A DNA stretch of 64,000 nucleotides, taken from the NCBI RefSeq assembly GCF_039523415.1, contig NZ_BAAAFG010000016.1, forward strand, positions 591,717-655,716, written 5' to 3'. The notes beneath the pieces were generated by a model. It had not been told where the DNA came from. It worked only from the letters and a program-made list of their open reading frames with translations, and did no database searches. Numbering within the stretch: position 1 is the first letter of the stretch; the number at the start of each line of letters is the position of its first letter. The DNA comes from Gangjinia marincola (GTDB taxonomy: Bacteria > Bacteroidota > Bacteroidia > Flavobacteriales > Flavobacteriaceae). Of this stretch, positions 44,292 through 53,073 are shown in pieces. A program made the position numbers and the translations under genes.

Positions 44292-45293
44292 TTACTGTGG
44301 TTTATGGTTTAAAAATGGATAATCTTCTTGTTCGTAAACGCTGTCATACATCACATTTTTTGAAGGATAATCAGATTCTTCGGCAAATTTCTCGCATTCT
44401 TTAACCCTATCTTTTACGCGTTTCACTATTTCTTCTAATTCTTCCTCTTTAGCATATTTCTTCTCTAAAATAACATCCTTTACTACGGTAATAGGATCTA
44501 TTTTTTCATACTCCCCCACTTCATCTTTACTTCTGTACTTTTGAGGATCACTCATAGAATGTCCTCTATATCGATACGTTTTCATCTCTAAAAAAGTAGG
44601 TCCGCCACCTGTTCGTGCTCGCTCAATGGCCTCATCTACTGCTTCAGCAACTTTTACCGGATCCATACCATCCACAGGACCACAAGGCATTTCATATCCT
44701 AATCCAAGTTTCCATATATCGGTATGATTCGCAGTTCGTGCAACGGAGGTTCCCATGGCATAACCGTTGTTTTCACAAATAAACACCACCGGTAATTCCC
44801 ACAACATTGCTAGATTGAATGTTTCGTGAAGCGATCCCTGGCGCACTGCTCCATCGCCCATATAACATAAGGTTACATTATCACGATCAGAATATTTATC
44901 TGCATATGCCAATCCCGCTCCAAGAGGTATTTGACCTCCTACAATTCCATGACCACCATAAAAGCGATGTTCTGGCGAGAAGATGTGCATAGATCCACCT
45001 AATCCTTGAGATGTACCCGTTGCTTTTCCATAAAGCTCTGCCATGACACGTTTAGGATCAACACCCATCCCTATAGGCTGGACGTGGTTGCGATAAGCGG
45101 TAATCATACGATCTTTAGAAAGATCCATCGCGTGTAGAGAACCTGCTAAAACAGCTTCTTGCCCGTTATACAAATGAAGAAATCCTCTTACTTTTTGCTG
45201 GATATACACCTGCGCAAGTTTGTCTTCAAATTTTCTCCAGAAAAGCATTTCTTCATACCAATTAAGGTAGGTTTCTTTGGTAACCTTTTTCAT
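44292..45293 (-). CDS. pdhA: Pyruvate dehydrogenase E1 alpha subunit
   Basis: A 333-residue thiamine-diphosphate-dependent subunit. The TPP motif GDGAVRQGSLHETFNLA starts near 146 and continues to CENNGYAMGTS; the phosphorylation-loop region YRYRGHSMSDPQKYR is near 244. It pairs with an E1 beta subunit that is not in the window, and with the E2 downstream. A TATTTTTG box lies about 67 bp upstream of the ATG. Confidence 0.96.
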   Translation of the reverse strand: MKKVTKETYLNWYEEMLFWRKFEDKLAQVYIQQKVRGFLHLYNGQEAVLAGSLHAMDLSKDRMITAYRNHVQPIGMGVDPKRVMAELYGKATGTSQGLGGSMHIFSPEHRFYGGHGIVGGQIPLGAGLAYADKYSDRDNVTLCYMGDGAVRQGSLHETFNLAMLWELPVVFICENNGYAMGTSVARTANHTDIWKLGLGYEMPCGPVDGMDPVKVAEAVDEAIERARTGGGPTFLEMKTYRYRGHSMSDPQKYRSKDEVGEYEKIDPITVVKDVILEKKYAKEEELEEIVKRVKDRVKECEKFAEESDYPSKNVMYDSVYEQEDYPFLNHKPQ

Positions 45294-45359
45294 AAATAAT
45301 ATTCAATCTTTTTGCAATTCGATTTTAAAGAATCGCGTCGTTGGTGTATGGACAAGTAA

Positions 45360-45367
45360 CAAAAATA
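45360..45367 (-). promoter_or_regulatory. Putative -7 box (TATTTTTG) for pdhA-aceF
   Basis: TATTTTTG on the minus strand, 67 bp before the pdhA ATG, in the cdd-pdhA spacer. The -33 region offers only TTTC at about 20 bp. The leader would be about 60 nt and includes a small CGATT/AATCG hairpin. Confidence 0.45.
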
Positions 45368-45417
45368 ATATTTAAATGCTCATTCTGAAACTCTTTGCGT
45401 ATCTTTTAAAGAAATCG

Positions 45418-45900
45418 TTATAGTAGTGCAGAATCAAAACTTAAGGGCTGCAAGTCTGCAACAGCATTGGCCATAATAATATTGCCTGACTCACCCATAA
45501 AGTAGAGTGGTATACTTTTTTGCTGTTTTTTCTCGTATTCTATTAAAGCCTGTCGGCAAGCACCGCAAGGCGCTGCCGGAGCGGTAACGGGATGATTTTT
45601 TGATGCTGCTGTTATAACTATTGCTACTATTCTCTTACCTGGATGATTTGCGCCTGCTGCATAAATGGCGGTTCGCTCTGCACATAAACCTGATGGATAA
45701 GAGGCATTCTCCTGATTATTTCCTTGAACAATAGTGCCCCCTTTTAATAAAACAGCCGCCCCTACCTGAAAGTTAGAATAAGGAGCATAGGCATTGTTTC
45801 TTGCCTCAACAGCTTGCTTCATGAGTGCCTGGATTTTCTCGGGTAATTCGTTAACATCCTCAAACACCTTAAAGGAAGTTGTAATTGTAATAGTTTCCAT
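45418..45900 (-). CDS. cdd: Cytidine deaminase
   Basis: A 160-residue homotetrameric-type cytidine deaminase converting (deoxy)cytidine to (deoxy)uridine. The zinc and catalytic motifs are GLCAERTAIYAA (Cys ligand and proton-shuttle Glu) near 72-83 and PCGACRQAL near 111-119. The substrate segment APYSNFQVGAAVL is also present. It is separated from porV by a strong terminator, so it must have its own promoter or depend on read-through. Confidence 0.95.
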   Translation of the reverse strand: METITITTSFKVFEDVNELPEKIQALMKQAVEARNNAYAPYSNFQVGAAVLLKGGTIVQGNNQENASYPSGLCAERTAIYAAGANHPGKRIVAIVITAASKNHPVTAPAAPCGACRQALIEYEKKQQKSIPLYFMGESGNIIMANAVADLQPLSFDSALL

Positions 45901-45934
45901 TTATATCATTGAGAATTTAAATTCCAAGATAAAC

Positions 45935-45963
45935 AAAAAAGCGCCATTACAGAGTAATGACGC
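45935..45963 (-). terminator. Intrinsic terminator after porV
   Basis: On the minus strand GCGTCATTAC pairs with GTAATGGCGC (10 bp, one G-T) around a TCT loop, followed by six T residues (45935-45940). It ends the porU-porV unit. Confidence 0.9.
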
Positions 45964-45990
45964 GTTGTTTAAGTAAATTTTACAGTATGA

Positions 45991-47169
45991 CTAGTATTCG
46001 TCATACGTTTGTCCAAAATCAAAAGACAAACTAAATCTAAGCGTTCCTTCTAATGGATTTACCACAGCCGGTGCTGTATTAAAAAGGTAGGACATGTCGA
46101 TTTTAATTGAAGTATATCTAAAACCTGCCCCAACCGTTAGGTATTTTCTAAACCCTTTATCTTCTGCTTCGTTAAAATAACCCGCACGTAGAGAGAACGA
46201 ATTTTCATAAGTATATTCTGCTCCAAGAGCCCATGTAATTTCTTTTAATTCTTCACTAAATCCACCGGGTGCATCTCCCCATGATGTGATAATTGCGCTA
46301 AATTCATTGATATCGTAATACTCTTCTGCATCAGTACTATCTAAAACTCCGTCGTTATTGAAGTCCTGTGGAGTAGGAACAAGTAGTTTATTTATTTCGG
46401 CAAATGCTCCAATTTTGTTAGAAGCATCTAAAATAAAATCAAATCCACCACCTAATCTTAAATTGGTCGGTAAATAACTTTCCTGACCGCTATCATCATA
46501 GCTTAATCTAGGACCAATGTTCGAAATATTAAACCCACCTCGTATCCTACCGTCAAAATTATTGAACACGATTTCTTCACTTTGATAGTACCCAGATACA
46601 TCTACCCCAAGAGTGACTGCTGGTGTTGAATCCTCTGATCCCGGACCTGACGGAATTCTCAAATTAGAATAAATCATTCGTCCTGTAACTCCCATAGAGA
46701 ACCGCTCACTTAGTTTCAATGCGTATGTGACATCAAAGGCAAACTCATTAGGCTCTACGGGGCGTTCTTCAGACTCAAAGCTCTCTCGTAAAAAAATTTC
46801 ACCTAAAGAAAAATAACGTAAACTTGCTGCAAAAGCTGATTTCTCATTAAAGCGATTATAGTACGATAACTGTCCCAGATTAATATCTGTTACGATTTCT
46901 CTAAGGTAAGGTGTATACGATAATCCTATTGACTGACCACTTTCGGCAAACGCATATTTTGCAGGATTATATTGTTGTGAAAATGCATCTGGTCCAGTAG
47001 CTACACCCATATCTCCCATACTTGCTCCCCGGGCATCACCTGCAATTAATAAGAAAGGGACAGCAGTGGTAATGGTTCTTTCATCAATACCTACTTCATC
47101 ATCCTGTGCACGTAAAGGTTGTGCTAAAATTAGACATAGACCGATGAATACTAAAAACGTGTTTTTCAT
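45991..47169 (-). CDS. porV: Type IX secretion outer-membrane protein PorV (LptO)
   Basis: A 392-residue outer-membrane beta-barrel protein of the FadL-like fold. It has a signal peptide (to about residue 21, QPLRAQ) and the family motif SMGDMGVATGPDAFSQQYNPAKYAF near 50-74. The C-terminus ends in aromatic FSLSFDFGQTYDEY. PorV carries T9SS cargo from the secretion pore to the PorU sortase. It follows porU by 35 bp, the conserved porU-porV order of Flavobacteriia. Confidence 0.95.
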   Translation of the reverse strand: MKNTFLVFIGLCLILAQPLRAQDDEVGIDERTITTAVPFLLIAGDARGASMGDMGVATGPDAFSQQYNPAKYAFAESGQSIGLSYTPYLREIVTDINLGQLSYYNRFNEKSAFAASLRYFSLGEIFLRESFESEERPVEPNEFAFDVTYALKLSERFSMGVTGRMIYSNLRIPSGPGSEDSTPAVTLGVDVSGYYQSEEIVFNNFDGRIRGGFNISNIGPRLSYDDSGQESYLPTNLRLGGGFDFILDASNKIGAFAEINKLLVPTPQDFNNDGVLDSTDAEEYYDINEFSAIITSWGDAPGGFSEELKEITWALGAEYTYENSFSLRAGYFNEAEDKGFRKYLTVGAGFRYTSIKIDMSYLFNTAPAVVNPLEGTLRFSLSFDFGQTYDEY

Positions 47170-47204
47170 AATTTTTCTAATGAGGACAAATATATTTAAA
47201 TCTA

Positions 47205-50200
47205 TTAGAGAATAACAAGCTTCTCGTACTTCTCTGTTTTTTTGTTGGTTAGAGTGGATCGTACAGTTAATTTATAAACATAGACTCCCTTTCCTATTCG
47301 GCTTCCAAAATCATCCCTGCCATCCCACGTAATGTCTCTTGACCGTCCTTCACTTACAATGGTTTGATTTCTAGACCAAACGATCTTCCCTGAAACTGTA
47401 AAAACTTGCACCTGTACTTCTAAGGGTTCAAAAGGGCGATTGTGGTCAAACCAAAACTCGGTATAACTTGTAAAAGGATTGGGATAATTCAACACATGCT
47501 CAACTTTTATTCCCTGGTCATCTGCCACTACAAATTGAATCTCTGAAGTAGCTGAATTATTATAGGTATCCCAGGCTCTAAACGTCAATGTATGTAAACC
47601 TGGCTCAATATCCCTTAATTTATAACTAACGGTTCCTTTTGTAAAATCATCAACATTAGATTCGTAATAATCGTTTACCACGTAAGGATTACTTTCATCT
47701 CCATCCAAATAAGCAATTAGATCATGTCCCACCCCACCGGTAGTATTAATTCCATTCTCATCACTAAGTTTGGCAATGATAAAAGGACTCTCATTCGTAA
47801 TCCCGCCAGATACAAATCCTTCGTAATTCATGAATAACTCAATTTCTGGCCCTATATTATCCTCTGGAGCATTTTCATTTAATCCTCCAATTAAAATATC
47901 ATTATTATATCCACGTTGATCTTCTAATACTCCCTCACGCTTGGCATAGAAGCTAATTCGCCCTTTACCTACATTTAGCTGAATATCTTTAGGTACGACA
48001 AATTCAAAATCAAATAACCCATTGGTGATGGATGCCTGACCACGATATATGATATTCCCCAATGTGGTAAATTGAAGCTTTAGTACATTTCCGCCGTTTG
48101 AAACATTATCATTCGCCAATGTTTCTCTGGCAATGCGTTTGTCAAAAATAGTTGTTTCTAGTGTTCCGTTATAATTAGTGACCACTTGACCAGAGCTGTT
48201 CACTAAATTTCCAGAGATCTTCACCTTATCCAGGGCCTTAATTTGTTCAATTCCATTAGTTATTGGGGAGTCGTTAATGGCCGTTAATTGGATTTCTGGC
48301 TTAGGGAATGCAATTTTCAAGGCGGGATCACCCACAAAAAATAGGACACGCTTAGATCTACTGGATAATTCTACCTTAGCCTTTCTAAATGATTCAGCTG
48401 CAGTATCCAGGACTAGATTATTATCATAGTTAAAAAGGTAGCGCGCTAAGGTGTCATTAATGATGTCACCATTATTAGCATCAATCGTTCTTGTGGTGGT
48501 GATCATTGCAATAGACCCTCCCTGGGGATTCCAGTAATTGTATTCTCCGGCGGTCTTTCTCAAAGGATTATCAAATCGTGTAAACTCACAGGTTACGGTG
48601 ATAAGAAGATTATATTTGTTTGTATTGCTATAATCCTGTACTTGCCCTTTAGTAACAATAAATTCTTTGGCAAGTCCATCCTCTCCTCCATGACCAAAAT
48701 AATTGATGACAGATGCTCCTACTTCTACCGCATTCGCAATCGCCTCATTTACCCTGGGGTAGCGATCACCACCTGCAGAAGATTCTTGTAGAAATGCATC
48801 ACTATGAATTTTATATACGTTAATAAAAGGTTGCCGGAGAGACAGATCATCTCCCAGAGAATCCAGCTCTACTTGAATATCACTATGCTCCCAAACTTCA
48901 TCAACATCGTCTGATATTAAAACAAAGTTGTTTCTCCAGCGACCGTACGAAGGTTCAGTCTCATATGCAATAATTTTATCCACCATTTCTTTAGCCAACT
49001 GGGGCGTATCTGCTAAGATTCTCCCCACAGCAATATCTAGTTTGTTAACACTATTTTCTGTATCAAGTCTTCCTTCCTGTGCGTCCATCATCCCGAAGAA
49101 ATCATCTGACATAAAATTTGCAGCTCCTCCAGAGTTACTTACAAATGCATGATATGTAGGGACAATATTATTATTATCGCGTAATCTGTTCTTATAATCC
49201 AACGATGTATCACCGAATAAGCATAAGTATTTTAATCTATTAGTGTCTCCGGAAGCATTATCATATACATACTTTACAAAATTACGTATCGCCACGATAT
49301 CCTGTGCTCCCGGACCAAACTCATGATAAATCTGATCTAACGTGACAACTCTTGTAGTCAAGTTATCTGATTCCGCGCGATGTTGCGCTAATCGCTCTGC
49401 TTGGGCTTTTAATTCTTGTGACGTGATCACTAGGTAATCTATATCTTCAAAACCTCCCTGACCGTTATTAAATATGGTTCCCTTTAAATTTTGATTAGAA
49501 ACCTGACTTGTGTTATCTATTCTCGGGGTAAAGAATTTACCTTCCTCAATAGCAGCATACAATTTCTTAGTCCCCATTGGAGCGTTGAATGTAAGCAATG
49601 ATGAATTATCTGTGTTTGAAATGGCAGAAACACTGTAAGGAGATGTTATATCCCAAACAGCAGAAATATTTTGTGCATCTTCAATCCTATATTCTCCTAT
49701 ACCAGAAAGAGTTTCTACTTCTTCATTAGAAAATATCAACTGCTTATCCGCCGACCTAAGTTGGCGCTGAGCCTCTACCGCTAAAAAATCTAAATACCCA
49801 ATGTTGCTGGGGTTTCCTTCATTATTATATGTGAGTGTAATATCAAAAGACTCTTTTCCAGGGATTGATATAGGATTAGTATCTTTAAAATTGGCTAGAC
49901 TATTCCCGTAGCCCACTGTTATCAATTCCTGCCCATCGACCGATATGGTATGAGATCCGCCATTGGACGCTGATGCTGTGAAAGGAATTACCCTCATCGT
50001 AGAATTTGGAACCAGATTAGCAAAATCAAAACTATAGGTGCGTTCAGATTGAATATCAAAGCGGTCACCTATCCACCTGCGTCCGGCTTTAGCGGGGTTT
50101 TCTTCATCAGACTCGTAGAATTGTCGCTCAGTGAATGATGTCAATACATGCTGGGGAATTCCAATTGGCTCATTGTAAGGAGTCACGCGTTTGCCATTGT

Positions 50201-51038
50201 CGCCTTCTACCCTGATATAATAGTAAGCACGATCTGTATATGCATTTACATGGGTTTTAAATTCAGGATTATAGCCACGTGTGCTTTCGCCATAAAATAG
50301 GATGTAATCCCCCGAATCAAAACTACCATCGTTTCCTCCCACCACTTCTATACTTAGTTGAGGGATGTCATAGAACAAATTATCTGAATTAAGATAAGGC
50401 ATCATTCTACCTCCGTAACTATAAATTTTAATTTTAGAAGGATCTATAGTGCCTACGTTATAACCCAGGTTACTTAAAAAGCCTCTGTCAATCCGTTGAA
50501 TGCCGTTTTCTTCTACATAGAATCGCCTCCAGGTGCCCTCTGCCAAAACAGAATTGCTTATGGCTTGAGCTTTATTCTCTACTTTCAACTGAGTAGAGGT
50601 CCTGTTCAATGGCACAGGGAATGTGTAAGAAACAACTTTTTGATAGGTATTTCCCTTTTTGATAATAGGATTGAACCTAATAGTTTTATAACCTACCCCA
50701 CGCGCAGAGGAATAAAAAACCTTGGCATCTATTTTTGATGGTACGTTAGCTACATCTAGACCCTCCAACTCATTTGCTGATATTGTTTTATAAACTACAT
50801 TCTTAAGCTCAATGCTACTATTTAGACCACGTTCGGTCGTTTTTATTTGATAAGTATATGAAATAGTCTTTTCATCGGCAGAAAAGTAAAGCGTTGGATG
50901 GGAAAAATCACCAAAACGCTGAATCATACTACGTGCTTTAATACGGGAATTATCACCCCAATCGACCTCAATTTTTCTCGATTGACCATGAAGTGTAACA
51001 AAGAGAAATAATAAAAATATAGTTAAAAAACCTCTCAT
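47205..51038 (-). CDS. porU: Type IX secretion sortase PorU
   Basis: A 1277-residue gingipain-like (C25) cysteine protease that removes C-terminal sorting signals and attaches cargo to the cell surface. The catalytic pair is His783 in NYFGHGGEDG and Cys817 in TVTCEFTRF. The last 90 residues form its own T9SS CTD (LNYPNPFTSYTEFWF, GKGVYVYKLTV). The start is the ATG at 51036-51038, which opens a signal peptide (RGFLTIFLLFLFV); a frame extending to TTG at 51077 is less likely. A TATTTTTG box lies 45 bp upstream. It is divergent from gldJ. Confidence 0.95.
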   Translation of the reverse strand: MRGFLTIFLLFLFVTLHGQSRKIEVDWGDNSRIKARSMIQRFGDFSHPTLYFSADEKTISYTYQIKTTERGLNSSIELKNVVYKTISANELEGLDVANVPSKIDAKVFYSSARGVGYKTIRFNPIIKKGNTYQKVVSYTFPVPLNRTSTQLKVENKAQAISNSVLAEGTWRRFYVEENGIQRIDRGFLSNLGYNVGTIDPSKIKIYSYGGRMMPYLNSDNLFYDIPQLSIEVVGGNDGSFDSGDYILFYGESTRGYNPEFKTHVNAYTDRAYYYIRVEGDNGKRVTPYNEPIGIPQHVLTSFTERQFYESDEENPAKAGRRWIGDRFDIQSERTYSFDFANLVPNSTMRVIPFTASASNGGSHTISVDGQELITVGYGNSLANFKDTNPISIPGKESFDITLTYNNEGNPSNIGYLDFLAVEAQRQLRSADKQLIFSNEEVETLSGIGEYRIEDAQNISAVWDITSPYSVSAISNTDNSSLLTFNAPMGTKKLYAAIEEGKFFTPRIDNTSQVSNQNLKGTIFNNGQGGFEDIDYLVITSQELKAQAERLAQHRAESDNLTTRVVTLDQIYHEFGPGAQDIVAIRNFVKYVYDNASGDTNRLKYLCLFGDTSLDYKNRLRDNNNIVPTYHAFVSNSGGAANFMSDDFFGMMDAQEGRLDTENSVNKLDIAVGRILADTPQLAKEMVDKIIAYETEPSYGRWRNNFVLISDDVDEVWEHSDIQVELDSLGDDLSLRQPFINVYKIHSDAFLQESSAGGDRYPRVNEAIANAVEVGASVINYFGHGGEDGLAKEFIVTKGQVQDYSNTNKYNLLITVTCEFTRFDNPLRKTAGEYNYWNPQGGSIAMITTTRTIDANNGDIINDTLARYLFNYDNNLVLDTAAESFRKAKVELSSRSKRVLFFVGDPALKIAFPKPEIQLTAINDSPITNGIEQIKALDKVKISGNLVNSSGQVVTNYNGTLETTIFDKRIARETLANDNVSNGGNVLKLQFTTLGNIIYRGQASITNGLFDFEFVVPKDIQLNVGKGRISFYAKREGVLEDQRGYNNDILIGGLNENAPEDNIGPEIELFMNYEGFVSGGITNESPFIIAKLSDENGINTTGGVGHDLIAYLDGDESNPYVVNDYYESNVDDFTKGTVSYKLRDIEPGLHTLTFRAWDTYNNSATSEIQFVVADDQGIKVEHVLNYPNPFTSYTEFWFDHNRPFEPLEVQVQVFTVSGKIVWSRNQTIVSEGRSRDITWDGRDDFGSRIGKGVYVYKLTVRSTLTNKKTEKYEKLVIL

Positions 51039-51082
51039 GAGTCTGTAAAACGCTAAATAAAATGCTGTAGTATTCAATTAAA

Positions 51083-51090
51083 CAAAAATA
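51083..51090 (-). promoter_or_regulatory. Putative -7 box (TATTTTTG) for porU-porV
   Basis: TATTTTTG on the minus strand, 44 bp upstream of the porU ATG and outside the TTG-initiated extension, supporting the ATG start. No TTG is at the preferred -33 distance. Confidence 0.45.
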
Positions 51091-51173
51091 ATACCTAAGG
51101 AGTAATAATGCAGTATCAATAGCGTTTATTCTGTAAGAATTTGGCGCAATCTGGAGTAAAAAAATAATTCATA

Positions 51174-51202
51174 TTGCTAATTAAGGGTTAATTATTATCT
51201 TG
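51174..51202 (+). promoter_or_regulatory. Promoter TTG-N19-TATCTTG for gldJ
   Basis: TTG at 51174-51176 and TATCTTG at 51196-51202 are exactly 19 bp apart, the favoured Bacteroidota spacing. The ATG is 28 bp downstream. Confidence 0.6.
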
Positions 51203-51230
51203 CGCCCTTAAAGCCTACAAATTATACACT

Positions 51231-53000
51231 ATGAAAATGACTGTCGTTTTCAGAATTTTTACAGTAATAATGATGGTTGCCATCGCAACCAGCTGTAATA
51301 ATTCAAGAGATTACAAAGATTCATCCAGAGCTACAGGTTGGAAATTCAACAGTAGAGATGGAGGTTTTCAGTACAATACCTCTTATCAGGAACAAACTAC
51401 CGCCCCAGGTTTAGTTTTTATTGAAGGAGGAACCTTTACTATGGGTAGAGTTCAAGATGATGTGATGCACGACTGGAATAACTCCCCGTCACAACAGCAC
51501 ATTCAATCCTTCTACATGGATGAGACAGAGGTTACTAACCTCATGTATCTTGAATACCTGGACTGGTTAAAGAGTACATTTCCTCCCAGTGAGCCAAACT
51601 ATATGAATATTTATAATGGTGCTGTTCCAGATACGTTAGTGTGGAGAAATCGTCTAGGCTACAATGAAACTATGATTAATAATTACTTGCGCCATCCGGC
51701 TTATAGAAATTATCCTGTTGTAGGAGTTAATTGGATTCAAGCGGTCGAATTTAGTCAATGGAGAACAGATCGTGTAAACGAATTAATTCTTGAAGAACAG
51801 GGATATAGTACACGAGGCGCGAGATACGCCGCTCAAAAAGGAGAAGTAGATATTCCTTTCAACACAGAAACATACATTAATGCGCCGACTCAAGTTTATG
51901 GAGGTAATGATTCACTATTACAAGGTAGACTTGTTGAAAGAAGACTAGAACGTGACAGTACAACAACTGGAATATATGTTCAACGAAAAGATGGTGTTTT
52001 ACAACCTGAATACAGACTTCCTACTGAAGCTGAATGGGAATATGCTGCTTTAGGTCTGATAGGATTGAGAGAATATAATTCTTATCGCGGAAGAAAAAAA
52101 TACCCGTGGGACGGAAAATATACGCGTACTTCTTCAAGACGTGGACGTGGAGATCAAAGAGCTAACTTTAAGCAAGGTGATGGAGATTATGGAGGAATAG
52201 CTGGTTGGAGTGACGATGGCGCTGATATCACAGCAGAGGTAATGTCTTACGAATCCAATGACTATGGACTTTTTGACATGGCAGGTAATGTTGCAGAATG
52301 GGTTGCAGATGTTTATCGCCCGGTTGTGGATGATGATTTTAATGATTTTAATTACTACCGTGGTAACGTTTACACTAAAAACGCTATTGATAGTTTAGGA
52401 CAGGTAGTTGTTGTAGACCCGCAAACTGTTGTCTATGATACCTTAAGCAATGGTCGCATTATTGCCAGAAACTTACCTGGTGAGATCGTTAATGTTCCCG
52501 TAGATGAGAATGAAACGTACCTAAGAACACAATTCTCTGAAAGTGATAACCGTGACTTTAGAGACGGCGACAGAGCCTCATCGCGTTACTACAACCAAGG
52601 AAATAATGGAGAAGAAATACCCGCGTCAAAAAGGATGTATAACTCCCCAATTCAATCAGTGGGTAAAGCTACAAGAACAGTATATGATACAACGTACGGT
52701 GAGCGCGAAGAGTACATCGATGGTGAGTATGTAATGGTTCCAGATACCATTATCGCCCCACGTGAGGTGAAAATGGATGAAATGACTAGAGAATATGATA
52801 GAAGTGGCACCAGAACATCGTTAATAGACAATCAGGTTCGAGTGTACAAAGGTGGATCATGGAGAGATAGAGCGTACTGGTTAGACCCAGCGCAACGTAG
52901 ATACTTTCCACAAGATATGGCAACAGATTATATTGGATTTAGAAATGCAATGTCTAGAGTTGGTTCTAAATCTCAAGGTAATAAACGTCAACGCGGATAA
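51231..53000 (+). CDS. gldJ: Gliding motility lipoprotein GldJ
   Basis: A 589-residue lipoprotein (lipobox Cys22, AIATSC) needed for gliding and for stable T9SS components. The body is a SUMF1/formylglycine-generating-enzyme-like fold: FIEGGTFTMGRVQDD near 64-78, MDETEVTNLMYLEYL, YPVVGVNWIQAVEFSQW, YRLPTEAEWEYAALG, GLFDMAGNVAEWVADVY and the terminal YKGGSWRDRAYWLDPAQRRYFP. The GldJ-specific insert lies about 380-510. The C-terminus is basic (KSQGNKRQRG). It shares a divergent upstream region with porU. Confidence 0.95.
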   Translation: MKMTVVFRIFTVIMMVAIATSCNNSRDYKDSSRATGWKFNSRDGGFQYNTSYQEQTTAPGLVFIEGGTFTMGRVQDDVMHDWNNSPSQQHIQSFYMDETEVTNLMYLEYLDWLKSTFPPSEPNYMNIYNGAVPDTLVWRNRLGYNETMINNYLRHPAYRNYPVVGVNWIQAVEFSQWRTDRVNELILEEQGYSTRGARYAAQKGEVDIPFNTETYINAPTQVYGGNDSLLQGRLVERRLERDSTTTGIYVQRKDGVLQPEYRLPTEAEWEYAALGLIGLREYNSYRGRKKYPWDGKYTRTSSRRGRGDQRANFKQGDGDYGGIAGWSDDGADITAEVMSYESNDYGLFDMAGNVAEWVADVYRPVVDDDFNDFNYYRGNVYTKNAIDSLGQVVVVDPQTVVYDTLSNGRIIARNLPGEIVNVPVDENETYLRTQFSESDNRDFRDGDRASSRYYNQGNNGEEIPASKRMYNSPIQSVGKATRTVYDTTYGEREEYIDGEYVMVPDTIIAPREVKMDEMTREYDRSGTRTSLIDNQVRVYKGGSWRDRAYWLDPAQRRYFPQDMATDYIGFRNAMSRVGSKSQGNKRQRG

Positions 53001-53026
53001 TTATTTGAATTATAATACATAATTTG

Positions 53027-53058
53027 ACCCTTTTCAGTAACCTGAAAAGGGTTTTTTT
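53027..53058 (+). terminator. Intrinsic terminator after gldJ
   Basis: ACCCTTTTCAG (53027-53037) and CTGAAAAGGGT (53042-53052) form a perfect 11-bp stem with a 4-nt loop, followed by T residues to 53058. Confidence 0.92.
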
Positions 53059-53073
53059 ATAATATAGAATACC

